The position numbers and the translations under genes were made by a program. Below the pieces are notes generated by a model, which saw nothing but the letters and a program-made list of their open reading frames with translations, was not told where the DNA came from and did no database searches. Positions 17,161-25,636 of a stretch of 64,000 nucleotides of DNA are shown here, one piece after another. Position 1 is the first letter of the stretch; every line of letters starts with the position of its first letter. Origin of the DNA: Algoriphagus algorifonticola (GTDB taxonomy: Bacteria > Bacteroidota > Bacteroidia > Cytophagales > Cyclobacteriaceae); contig NZ_VLOG01000058.1 in NCBI RefSeq assembly GCF_007655305.1, positions 1 to 64,000 of the forward strand, read 5' to 3'.

Positions 17161-17191
17161 CAAATATACGGGATATTAATTGGTATTCAAA
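17161..17191 (-). promoter_or_regulatory. Promoter of the bamD operon (TTTG-N19-TATATTTG)
   Basis: On the minus strand a -33 TTTG (17188-17191) is separated by exactly 19 bases from TATATTTG (17161-17168), matching the Bacteroidetes consensus TTTG-N19-TAnnTTTG. Transcription would begin at about 17155, leaving a very short leader before bamD. Confidence 0.75.
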
Positions 17192-17211
17192 TGGATAGGA
17201 TGGGATCTAAA

Positions 17212-17928
17212 TTACTTCTTCACAACGAGCTTTTTGGTCACAATATTTTTATTGTTTACAAAAAGAGTGTAGAAATAAACTCCGGGATTGAAGTCAGAAA
17301 CATTGATGACCAGGGTGTTTCTTTCCGGATCTAACTCATATTCAGCTACTGGATTTCCGATAAAGCTGTTAATTGTAATTTTCGCTTTCGCTTTTTCATT
17401 CTTGAAATCGTAATCCAGCTGTGCGATACGATTGCTGGGATTAGGATATACATCTGAAAGGGTCAAATCCTCATAATCAAAACCATCTGCCTTTTTATTA
17501 GGATTGTTGACATTATATTCTGCCTCTACCAGAAAGGATTCTCTCAAATTATCAACGTTGACAAAAACCAAATCGAAAGAACCTCTCGTTTCAGCGATTC
17601 CCATTTCAAAATCCAAGTAAAAATCTGTTACAATTTCACCCGGCTTAAGAGTTAATTTGATTTTAGCCAAATCTCTTTTGGCATCATAGCACTGCTCCCC
17701 TATACAAACTTTCATATTTTGAGAGGAACCGATATTGCCTACCAAATTTTTCAAGAAAAAGGTTTTTGTCTTATCGGATTCGTTTTGAAGAATGACAGTT
17801 TTTCTTTGGGAAGTGCCTATAGAGCCTGAAAAATCCAAACTTTCACTGAGCACATGAACCTGCTGAGCTTCCGAAAATAGCGGAAACGCAAGCACTAGCC
17901 ACGCAAAAAGTTTGAGAAAATTCTTCAT
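17212..17928 (-). CDS. Secreted protein with type IX secretion C-terminal sorting domain
   Basis: The 238-residue product has an N-terminal signal peptide (FAWLVLAFPLFSEAQ) and a beta-rich body of about 140 residues. The C-terminal part (about 155-238) has YPNPSNRIAQLDY and ends GVYFYTLFVNNKN-KKLVVKK, the hallmark of type A T9SS sorting domains. Such proteins are exported across the outer membrane and may be anchored to the surface. The body contains one CIGEQC pair that could form a disulfide. No known enzymatic domain is recognised. It is short for a T9SS cargo. Confidence 0.82.
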   Translation of the reverse strand: MKNFLKLFAWLVLAFPLFSEAQQVHVLSESLDFSGSIGTSQRKTVILQNESDKTKTFFLKNLVGNIGSSQNMKVCIGEQCYDAKRDLAKIKLTLKPGEIVTDFYLDFEMGIAETRGSFDLVFVNVDNLRESFLVEAEYNVNNPNKKADGFDYEDLTLSDVYPNPSNRIAQLDYDFKNEKAKAKITINSFIGNPVAEYELDPERNTLVINVSDFNPGVYFYTLFVNNKNIVTKKLVVKK

Positions 17929-18012
17929 GTAAAGTTTTAATCGATAAGCCCTTGAGTTGTTTATACTTCAATGAATATACGTACAAATTTATGTCGAGGA
18001 TAGTCTTTCGGT

Positions 18013-18040
18013 AAAAAATTTGGGTTAATTGTTGTTAACC
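18013..18040 (-). terminator. Terminator after the OstA/LptA-like gene
   Basis: GGTTAA (18023-18028) pairs with TTAACC (18035-18040) around a six-base loop, followed on the minus strand by a T-rich run (18013-18020). The stem is short, and it lies 34 bp past the stop codon. Confidence 0.5.
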
Positions 18041-18073
18041 TCCTTAAAATATTTTTTAGACTTATTCGTTACC

Positions 18074-19735
18074 TCAGTTGTTCTTAGTCTTCAGAGGTGT
18101 TAAAACAGGTTTTTTCTTATTCAAGCCTCTTTTTTCCAGTGATTTTTGTATTTCCTCTTCGGTCGGCATCCTGATTTCCGCATTGGGTTCATTAAAAAGA
18201 TTTTTTTGATCAGGATCGATTTCAATTACCGGTCTCCAAGCGAAAATTGAATCCAATACTGGTTTTTCCTCCAACCTCCATAAAAAGCCATCGAGTCTTG
18301 AGCTCTTTTCATCCAACTTTTGCACTGGAATAAAACGCCCATCAGGCTTAATATCATACTTCACACGCTTAATTGCTCCTTCATTGAACTTTAATTCAAT
18401 AGTGGCTGACAAGGTTCGGTTGACACCCTGAGTCAAAGTATCGCCCTCCAGCGCAAAATATAAAGACTCTCCATTCCCTTCAATATTCAGTTTACTGATT
18501 TGCCCTTCCTCAAAAAAGCCAGTCATCTTCCTGCCTTTCATTTGATTGAAGTTTGTCAAAGTATCAGTCATTATGGCAAAAGCCTTTTCCTTCATAAAGA
18601 CTCGTTTCAACTCTTCATTTTCAATATAAAAAACCATAGAATCAGCAGAAATCTGGCTTTTTTGATTCCATATGACTGGGTCTTGAAATAGTTGAATGGT
18701 GGAATCATTGTAATTATACACTAAAGAATCCGCTATCCCGGACAGGTCGGCTTTGATTAAATTAATAGAATGAAAAGCCAATAAATACTTTGCAGAATCA
18801 GACTCATGATCCTGAGAAATCAAGGTGTCTGCAGTTAAATAAAGTGTATCTTTTTCGAAGTATCTTCTTACCAATGCTTTGCCATGCACCAAGCTATATC
18901 CTCTATCCTCCCAATATTGACCTACATCCCCAAAAATCTCAACTTGCCTTTCTTTATTAAAAACCCGGACATTCTCTTTTCCTTCATAATACGCTTCCAG
19001 CTCTTTGTACAAAAGCTCTTCCGCTTTCACTCTACTTGTCTCAGTCTCCACTACCCCGTCAAAAAATCGGAAATTCTTATTTTGAGTATCATAAAAACTC
19101 CCTTTCTGAGCATCCAGCGTATTACCTTCTTTTGATACCAGGTTAGTCAGCCCTTTGGTCTCTGCTGTTTTGGGGATTGTCATGTACACCAGATATTCAG
19201 TTTTCATGGTATAATCAGGATTTACTAAGACCACCTTATCCAAAAAAGTGATTCGTTCCCGATTCACTTCATACCTACCTCTTTCACTGGTTAGTACATT
19301 GGTCGAGTCTACTACCTTCCCTTTGTTAAAATAAGTGGCAATATTTTGAGCTCTATCGTAGTTGAGATAATCTGTGTAAAGCGTGGTTTCTCCATTGGTA
19401 AAAACCACCTTATTTCTCAGCTTGGCCAACTTAGTATTTCCATCGTATTCAGCATAAGTACTTCGGGTGGTGACAGGATCTTCCTGATCCTCTATTAAAA
19501 CTCTTCCATAAAGTTTTGCCATGTTGCTCGTCCTGAAAAAATGAGCCGAGTCACAGGAAATTAGTGTATTCTGATTCTTCATCCGAACAGACCCCAGCAA
19601 TCTTTCGAAACCATTTGCACCTTTTAGGGAGTCAGCTTTCAAAATTTCCAGCGTATTGGTTCCCTGCCCAAAAGACGAAAAAGTCCAAAGAGTGAAAAAC
19701 AAAACGGAAAGGAAACTGAACAGGGATTTTTTCAT
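18074..19735 (-). CDS. OstA-like/LptA family periplasmic protein
   Basis: The 553-residue product has a signal peptide (MKKSLFSFLSVLFFTLW, ending near SFGQ) and then an extended OstA/LptA beta-jellyroll region. Recurring strand patterns include LLGSVRMKNQNTLISCDSAHFF and KLYGRVLIEDQ. LptA-type domains carry lipopolysaccharide across the periplasm to LptD. Bacteroidota encode these long OstA-like proteins in addition to a short LptA, and their exact part in LPS or lipid transport is inferred. The frame opens with TTG at 19747, but the ATG at 19735 starts the signal peptide. It is divergent from tilS with only 48 bp between start codons. Confidence 0.85.
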   Translation of the reverse strand: MKKSLFSFLSVLFFTLWTFSSFGQGTNTLEILKADSLKGANGFERLLGSVRMKNQNTLISCDSAHFFRTSNMAKLYGRVLIEDQEDPVTTRSTYAEYDGNTKLAKLRNKVVFTNGETTLYTDYLNYDRAQNIATYFNKGKVVDSTNVLTSERGRYEVNRERITFLDKVVLVNPDYTMKTEYLVYMTIPKTAETKGLTNLVSKEGNTLDAQKGSFYDTQNKNFRFFDGVVETETSRVKAEELLYKELEAYYEGKENVRVFNKERQVEIFGDVGQYWEDRGYSLVHGKALVRRYFEKDTLYLTADTLISQDHESDSAKYLLAFHSINLIKADLSGIADSLVYNYNDSTIQLFQDPVIWNQKSQISADSMVFYIENEELKRVFMKEKAFAIMTDTLTNFNQMKGRKMTGFFEEGQISKLNIEGNGESLYFALEGDTLTQGVNRTLSATIELKFNEGAIKRVKYDIKPDGRFIPVQKLDEKSSRLDGFLWRLEEKPVLDSIFAWRPVIEIDPDQKNLFNEPNAEIRMPTEEEIQKSLEKRGLNKKKPVLTPLKTKNN

Positions 19736-19783
19736 TGATGAATTCAAGTGGGCAAAATTAGTAGAAAAAGCTATTTTTGATCA

Positions 19784-21106
19784 ATGATTACAGCTTTTAA
19801 AGAGCATATACGCCAAAAGTCTCTTTTAGATGAGAACTTCAGCTATCTTTTTGCCTGCAGCGGAGGAATAGACAGCATGGTATTGGGGGATTTATTGCTC
19901 AAATCGAATATTCAGTTTGAAGTTGCCCATGTCAATTTTGGATTAAGAAGTCATGAGAGCGACGGGGACGAAGAATTTGTAAAAAAATGGGCGGAGAAAA
20001 ATCAGCTTCACTTTCACACCCACCATGCTGATGCAATGGCGGTGGCAGAGGAAAAGAAGATTTCAATTCAGATGGCTGCCAGGGAAATTCGATACGCCTG
20101 GTTCGAAAAGCTGAGTTCTGAAAGAAAACTTTCTGGAATCATATTGGCTCATCAAGAGGATGATCAACTGGAAACCATTTTTTTAAATCTATTGAGAGGC
20201 ACCGGCATGGAAGGCATTCAGGGTATGGCTGACCGAAAAGGATCACTTATACGTCCTCTACTACCATTTAGCAGAGCCGAAATAGAGAATTATGCCAAAG
20301 AAAATAGGATAAGCTGGAGAGAAGACAGCTCCAATCTGAAAACAGACTACAAGCGAAATAAATTGAGATTGGAAGCCTTGCCTGCTTTATATGAAGTTGC
20401 CAGCGATGCACGAAAAAATATACTGGGCAGCTTTGTAAGACTAAAGGACTCTGCCAAAGCTTTTAATCATCTTTTTGATAACTGGAAAAAGGATCAAATC
20501 CGCGTTGATGGAGATTACCAGTTTCTCCCATTTCATGCCATTCAAAACATTCCCGGCGCAGTTTCTTTGGTTTTCCACTGGCTCAAACCATTTGGATTTA
20601 ATTCAGATCAGGCTGAAGGAATAGTTGATGCTTGTAGTAATCCTCAAGCAGGAAAAATCTTTGAAACTGGAGCTTTCCAAGCAAGTATTGACCGAGAGGA
20701 AGTTATTTTAAGCCCTAAGCATCAAAACTTCAATCCTATTGAGATCAACAGAGATGATATTGGTTTAACTATCGAAGAAGACCGCTTCGAGTTGATTAAG
20801 ATGGATACTGGCTCAAGGATGGATACATTGAGGGAAAATGCCATGTTGGATTTTGAAAAATTGGATTTTCCACTGGAAATCAGAAGCTGGGAATTGGGAG
20901 ATCGATTTATTCCATTAGGAATGAAAAACAGCAAGAAAATCTCAGACTTTTTGATAGATTTGAAAGTATCTCTGGCAGAAAAATCCAAAGTGAAGGTATT
21001 GATCTCCAACGGAAAAATCGTATGGGTAATCGGTTACAGAATTGCCGACTGGGCTAAGTGTGATGCCTCCACCAGAAAAATTTATTACATCAAACATTTA
21101 TCCTGA
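19784..21106 (+). CDS. tilS: tRNA(Ile)-lysidine synthase
   Basis: TilS modifies C34 of the AUA-reading tRNA-Ile to lysidine. The 440-residue protein carries the PP-loop SGGIDS at 26-31, the AHQEDDQLETIFLNLLRGTG region and the GIQGM motif. A substrate-binding C-terminal domain includes WELGDRFIPLGMKNSKKISDFLID near residue 375. The stop overlaps the next start (TGATG, 21104-21108), so the downstream gene is translationally coupled. Confidence 0.96.
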   Translation: MITAFKEHIRQKSLLDENFSYLFACSGGIDSMVLGDLLLKSNIQFEVAHVNFGLRSHESDGDEEFVKKWAEKNQLHFHTHHADAMAVAEEKKISIQMAAREIRYAWFEKLSSERKLSGIILAHQEDDQLETIFLNLLRGTGMEGIQGMADRKGSLIRPLLPFSRAEIENYAKENRISWREDSSNLKTDYKRNKLRLEALPALYEVASDARKNILGSFVRLKDSAKAFNHLFDNWKKDQIRVDGDYQFLPFHAIQNIPGAVSLVFHWLKPFGFNSDQAEGIVDACSNPQAGKIFETGAFQASIDREEVILSPKHQNFNPIEINRDDIGLTIEEDRFELIKMDTGSRMDTLRENAMLDFEKLDFPLEIRSWELGDRFIPLGMKNSKKISDFLIDLKVSLAEKSKVKVLISNGKIVWVIGYRIADWAKCDASTRKIYYIKHLS

Positions 21107-21621
21107 TGCTGAACCCATTTTCTAAAACTTACACAGAGGAAGATCAGAAAACTTTTGATTTCCTGCGGATGATCAAGTTTTTTGAGCGTCTGAGAAATAA
21201 GGAAATGGCTCGTTTTCTTCCCGCCATGCATCAGAGAAAATATGCCAAAGACGAAGTGATATTTTTCAGCAAGGATCCGAGTCAGGCTTTATATCTGGTG
21301 AAAAAAGGTCAGGTAATCCTAACCATAGATATCAAGGATAATTTTGAGTCAATTTTGGAAATTAACAAAGGAGAAGCATTCGGGGAAAACTCTCTTTTGG
21401 AAAATGCAAAAAGAACCTACACCGCCATCGTTACATCAGAAGAAGCTGATTTGATCGTGATCCCTCATTTTGCCATTCAAGAGATATTCGACTCCAACCC
21501 AAAAATCAAAGCCAAAATGATGACTTCATTGGCTGAATATTACAATGAAAACAATCAGAGGCTATTCAGATCCTACAGAGAATCGTTTGGATTCTTCAGC
21601 TTGAGGCAGATGTTTGAATGA
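21106..21621 (+). CDS. Cyclic-nucleotide-binding-domain protein without DNA-binding domain
   Basis: The 171-residue protein holds one cNMP-binding beta-roll at about residues 20-140. Its phosphate-binding cassette resembles the canonical one (GEAFGENSLLENAKRTYTA). Unlike Crp/Fnr there is no C-terminal helix-turn-helix; the final 30 residues are a helical tail ending in FFSLRQMFE. It overlaps tilS by one base. The ligand (cAMP, cGMP or none) and any partner are unknown. Confidence 0.8.
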   Translation: MLNPFSKTYTEEDQKTFDFLRMIKFFERLRNKEMARFLPAMHQRKYAKDEVIFFSKDPSQALYLVKKGQVILTIDIKDNFESILEINKGEAFGENSLLENAKRTYTAIVTSEEADLIVIPHFAIQEIFDSNPKIKAKMMTSLAEYYNENNQRLFRSYRESFGFFSLRQMFE

Positions 21622-21834
21622 GAATAGTCACTTAGGAGTTTGATCCTTAAGGAAAATCATCCAAGCTTGATTGAATTTGGAAATCCTTCCAGAAAATCTA
21701 AAAGCTAAACCATAAATTTATCCCTTCAGAAAACCGATAAACAAAGTATTGGCCTGAGGGTTTCTAATCCGTTCATTGTTTAATAACTTAGCGCCGCTTT
21801 TTAAAGGCTTTATCAATAAAAAAATCAATATATC
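21622..21834. promoter_or_regulatory. Intergenic region before mdh with a weak promoter-like match
   Basis: This 213-bp gap holds no gene. TAACTTAG at 21784-21791 differs by one base from the TAnnTTTG -7 box, and TTTC at 21761-21764 lies 19 bases upstream where TTTG would be expected. It is the best promoter candidate for mdh, giving a leader of about 37 nt. Confidence 0.35.
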
Positions 21835-22770
21835 ATGAGCAAAGTAACCGTAGTAGGGGCTGGTAACGTAGGAGCAACCTGCGCTGACGTATTAGCCTAT
21901 CGAGAAATCGCTGAAGAAATTGTTTTGGTAGATATCAAAGAGGGAGTTGCTGAAGGCAAGGCCTTGGATATTTGGCAAAAGGCTCCTATCAATCAGTACG
22001 ACTCCAGAACTGTAGGAAGCACTAATGATTACAGCAAAACCGCTAATTCTGATGTGGTAGTAATCACGTCTGGTCTACCTCGTAAACCGGGAATGACTCG
22101 TGATGACTTGATCGAGACCAATGCAGGAATCGTAAAATCCGTAACTGAAAATGTGATCAAGCATTCTCCGAATGCAATCATTATCGTGGTATCCAACCCA
22201 CTTGACGTAATGACTTATCAGGCGCATTTGACTTCAAAACTTCCAAGAAACAAGGTAATGGGTATGGCTGGTATCTTGGATACTGCCAGATACAGAGCTT
22301 TCTTAGCCGACGAACTGAACGTTTCTGGAAAAGAAATTCAGGCAATTCTGATGGGTGGTCATGGTGATACCATGGTTCCTCTTCCTAGATATACTACAGT
22401 GGCAGGTATCCCGGTGACAGAATTGATCGCAAAAGACAAACTGGATGCAATCATTGAAAGAACCAAATTCGGAGGTGGTGAATTGGTGAAATTGATGGGG
22501 ACTTCAGCTTGGTATGCGCCAGGATCTGCAGCTGCTCAGATGGTAGAAGCTATTTTGAAAAATCAAAGAAGAGTATTCCCTGTTTGTATCAAACTGGAAG
22601 GTGAATATGGAATCGATGACTGCTACCTAGGTGTGCCTGTAATTCTTGGTAAAAATGGTATCGAGAAAGTGATCGAACTAGATCTAAACGATGAAGAAAA
22701 AGCATTGCTTGAAACTTCTAGAGGTCACGTGAAAGAAGTGATGAATGTATTGGATGGATTATCCAAGTAA
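21835..22770 (+). CDS. mdh: Malate dehydrogenase (NAD-dependent)
   Basis: This TCA-cycle enzyme interconverts malate and oxaloacetate. The 311-residue protein is of the LDH-like type: Rossmann motif VGAGNVGAT (7-15), substrate-loop LPRKPGMTRDDL with the key arginines near residue 80, and NPLDVMT. GILDTARYR and the catalytic histidine in GGHGDTMVP follow. The arginine in the active-site loop (not a glutamine) supports malate rather than lactate. It is monocistronic, with a terminator at 22794. Confidence 0.97.
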   Translation: MSKVTVVGAGNVGATCADVLAYREIAEEIVLVDIKEGVAEGKALDIWQKAPINQYDSRTVGSTNDYSKTANSDVVVITSGLPRKPGMTRDDLIETNAGIVKSVTENVIKHSPNAIIIVVSNPLDVMTYQAHLTSKLPRNKVMGMAGILDTARYRAFLADELNVSGKEIQAILMGGHGDTMVPLPRYTTVAGIPVTELIAKDKLDAIIERTKFGGGELVKLMGTSAWYAPGSAAAQMVEAILKNQRRVFPVCIKLEGEYGIDDCYLGVPVILGKNGIEKVIELDLNDEEKALLETSRGHVKEVMNVLDGLSK

Positions 22771-22793
22771 TTCTTTCTGAACTCACAATAAAT

Positions 22794-22838
22794 GACCCGA
22801 GATGCTTGGAATACCTTGCGTCTCGGGTCTGATTTTTG
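22794..22838 (+). terminator. Terminator after mdh
   Basis: GACCCGAGA (22794-22802) pairs perfectly with TCTCGGGTC (22821-22829), followed by GATTTTTGTT. It lies 24 bp downstream of the mdh stop. Confidence 0.82.
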
Positions 22839-22868
22839 TTAATTTCAGAGAAGACTAAAACCGACTAA

Positions 22869-25574
22869 GTGAAAATCTGGAAAAGCTTACTTGTTCTACT
22901 TACTGTTTTAACCCTGGCGGCTGCTGGATATTGGGTTTATACCAAGTATTTTTCTTCCTCTAAAATTAGTAATCTCGAACTACTCAGTCAGGATGCAGTT
23001 TTTGTCTTAGAGTCGCAACAAACAGGAGATTTTTGGAATGAGCTAGTCGCTCATCCCTCTTGGAATATTTTCAAAAATTACCCTTCCTTCCAAAAGCTAT
23101 CATCTCACTTAATCACCTTGGATAGCCTTACCGGAAACAGTGGAAAAATCAACCAACTTCTCAACAAGAATACTTTCACGGTAAGTTATCACCCCACGGG
23201 TTCCGAAAACTTCGACTTGCTATTCACTCTTCAGGCATCAGAAGGCACTGGTCAAAATCTCCAGGAAGAGATTACTCAAAAACTTCCAAAAGGCGCGAGG
23301 TTAAGTACCAGAAGTTATTCTGATCAGCCTGTGATTGAGTATTTCGATGAAAAAAATACGCGCAGCTGGAGCTTTTCATTTTTGGGATCGGTCATAGTTG
23401 CCTCACAGTCTTCTCTGTTGATAGAAGAAGCCATTCGAAATTTCATTAACCCAGAACTTCCAACCTATCAGGATTTCATCCCAAAAAACCATCAAAACAC
23501 TAAAAGCAGACCGACCTTATGGGTAAGTGGAAAAGGGCTTGGGAGCTTATTAAGAGGCGTGGGGAATCAAAGGGAAAGCCTTGCAGTTAGAAGCCTCCAA
23601 AATATAGAAGCAGTCACTGGACTTGAAATTTCCTTGGAAGAAGGAGAAATCAGAATGGAAGGCCCAATTTTCCTTCGGGAAGAAATCAATTTCACCCCCT
23701 CAATCTCTGCAAACCTAACAGAAATACAGAAAGCCATTTCTATGGCTACCTATTCCGTGACCCAGTTTAATCTGCAAAGCATTTTTGAGACGCAGGCTTT
23801 GGAAAATAGAGCCTTTTCGGGGAAATCCACTTTTTTGGCAGAAGTACAAAGAAATTTAGTAGACCGTGGTTTTCTCGACAGCTTTACGGGCGAACTTTAC
23901 CTTTTAGAATTGGAAGCCTTTGGTGGATCCAGTCAAAACTTGGCGCTATTGGCGCGAAGCTCTGAAAGCCAACTAGCATTTGATCTTCTCAGAAATTTCG
24001 TCAATTCACAAGGGAGTCAAACTACAGACTTTTATGCTAACAAGGAAATCCTATATGTGGGAGATGAAGAGTTTCCTGCCCACCTTTTCAAAGGAAAGTT
24101 TTTCGGATTCAATCAAACCTTCATCACACAAGTAGATGAGCTATTGATTTTTGCCAACTCCCAACAGGCAATGAAGCTCATTTTGGATGATTACCAAAAC
24201 CAAAACAACTGGGCTAATGAACAAAGAGCTCCAGAAGCAAAAAAAGCACTTAGTCCCACTTCCGGTTTTTCAAGGATTTATTTGACCTCAAAAATCTGGG
24301 ATTCTTGGACCAAACTCGCAAACCCCTCTTGGAGCACCTTTTTGCAGAAATATGCGTCAGCATTTCAGGCCTTCCCCTATGTCAGTTTTAAAATTAATCA
24401 GATAGGGGATGAAAGCCGAGCAACTTTGGTTTTGCCTTTAGCTAGCACTGACATCAAAGAAATCAAGACCGAGACCATGGTCAGCTTGAAGGCTGAAAGC
24501 AAAACCCCATTTAGCAGCAAATTAATATTCGGGCCCCAGGCTATCAGTAATTATCAGGATGGAACAGAGGACATAATTGTACAGGATCAGGAAAATGTGG
24601 TCTATCTGATAAATTCTGCCGGCGAAATTGTTTACAATCAAAAGCTCTCCGGACCTATTGTTTCAGATGTTTTCCAGATTGATTATTACAAAAACGGAAA
24701 ACTTCAAGCCCTTTTAGCTACCTCTGATGCTATTTATGGAATTGACCGATTGGGTAACCCTTTACCGAATTATCCTTTCAAGTTTAATTCCGAAAAAATA
24801 AGACATCTGAATCTGGTAGATTACGATAACAATAAGGAATATCGATATTTCCTTAGTACAGAACGGGGAAGCCTGTATTTGTTGGATAAAACCGGGGAAA
24901 GATTGGAAGGCTGGAACCCACTTCAGATTGGAGGAAAAACAGTTTCCCCTCCTACTCACTATAGGGTGCCTGGAAAGGGTGACTTCATGGTTGCCAGTAC
25001 TGAATCCGGATCTCTATTTCTTTTCAACAGGAGGGGCGAAAAGCAAAGTGGGAGTCCAATCAAGCTTACAGATGAATTAAGCTCAGGGTTGATTTATAAT
25101 AGAACTGCAAGAAATGGTAGTTTTTTCCTTTCAGCCATTTCCTCCAATGGAGAAATCATCCATATCAACTTTGATGGGGAAGTCACCTATAGAAATCAAT
25201 TGATCATTGAAGACAAAGACAATGATTTTGTTCTAGTACCAGATCAGCAAGAGATGGATTTTGTGATTATTTCCAGAAACTTCAATCAAATCAAAGTAAT
25301 GAACCGAGAAGAGGAAGAACTCTTTACTGTTCGGGTTGCAGAAGGTAATTTAAAATACCAATATTTCGATTTTGGATCAGGAAGGAAAATAATAGTGATT
25401 ACGGATCCCCTACAGGAGTTTTCTTATCTCTACGATATGAGCGGAAATCTTTTGACTCAGCTCCCTCCTGAAAGTCTGGGCAAATTGGAAATCAGTTATC
25501 AGACTAATCTAGGTCAATATTTAATCAGAACCATCAGCGGGAATTATCTGACTACCTATCAATTAAGCGACTAA
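22869..25574 (+). CDS. Membrane-anchored protein with C-terminal propeller-like repeats, function unknown
   Basis: The 901-residue product opens at a GTG with an N-terminal transmembrane segment (about 5-27). A region of about 500 residues with alternating helices and strands and no motif I recognise follows. The last roughly 350 residues carry repeated blade-like segments, for example GSLYLLDKTGERLEGW and GSLFLFNRRGEKQSGSP. These resemble PQQ/WD-type propeller blades and have conserved Gly-Ser-Leu turns. No lipobox is seen. The topology suggests a periplasmic sensor or scaffold anchored in the inner membrane. The MscS gene starts 62 bp downstream with its own promoter. Confidence 0.7.
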   Translation: MKIWKSLLVLLTVLTLAAAGYWVYTKYFSSSKISNLELLSQDAVFVLESQQTGDFWNELVAHPSWNIFKNYPSFQKLSSHLITLDSLTGNSGKINQLLNKNTFTVSYHPTGSENFDLLFTLQASEGTGQNLQEEITQKLPKGARLSTRSYSDQPVIEYFDEKNTRSWSFSFLGSVIVASQSSLLIEEAIRNFINPELPTYQDFIPKNHQNTKSRPTLWVSGKGLGSLLRGVGNQRESLAVRSLQNIEAVTGLEISLEEGEIRMEGPIFLREEINFTPSISANLTEIQKAISMATYSVTQFNLQSIFETQALENRAFSGKSTFLAEVQRNLVDRGFLDSFTGELYLLELEAFGGSSQNLALLARSSESQLAFDLLRNFVNSQGSQTTDFYANKEILYVGDEEFPAHLFKGKFFGFNQTFITQVDELLIFANSQQAMKLILDDYQNQNNWANEQRAPEAKKALSPTSGFSRIYLTSKIWDSWTKLANPSWSTFLQKYASAFQAFPYVSFKINQIGDESRATLVLPLASTDIKEIKTETMVSLKAESKTPFSSKLIFGPQAISNYQDGTEDIIVQDQENVVYLINSAGEIVYNQKLSGPIVSDVFQIDYYKNGKLQALLATSDAIYGIDRLGNPLPNYPFKFNSEKIRHLNLVDYDNNKEYRYFLSTERGSLYLLDKTGERLEGWNPLQIGGKTVSPPTHYRVPGKGDFMVASTESGSLFLFNRRGEKQSGSPIKLTDELSSGLIYNRTARNGSFFLSAISSNGEIIHINFDGEVTYRNQLIIEDKDNDFVLVPDQQEMDFVIISRNFNQIKVMNREEEELFTVRVAEGNLKYQYFDFGSGRKIIVITDPLQEFSYLYDMSGNLLTQLPPESLGKLEISYQTNLGQYLIRTISGNYLTTYQLSD

Positions 25575-25585
25575 TCGATTTTAAA

Positions 25586-25616
25586 TTGCCCTAGGCTTCT
25601 AAATTGAGTACCTTTG
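25586..25616 (+). promoter_or_regulatory. Promoter of the mscS gene (TTG-N20-TACCTTTG)
   Basis: TACCTTTG (25609-25616) matches the -7 consensus exactly, with TTG (25586-25588) 20 bases upstream. It overlaps an in-frame TTG at 25604, showing that the ATG at 25637 is the true start. Confidence 0.7.
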
Positions 25617-25636
25617 CGGCAATCATTAGAGATCTT

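Noticed and set aside
25604..25636. TTG start for the MscS gene
   Set aside because: This segment contains the promoter -7 box, so it is not translated; the ATG at 25637 begins the signal peptide.
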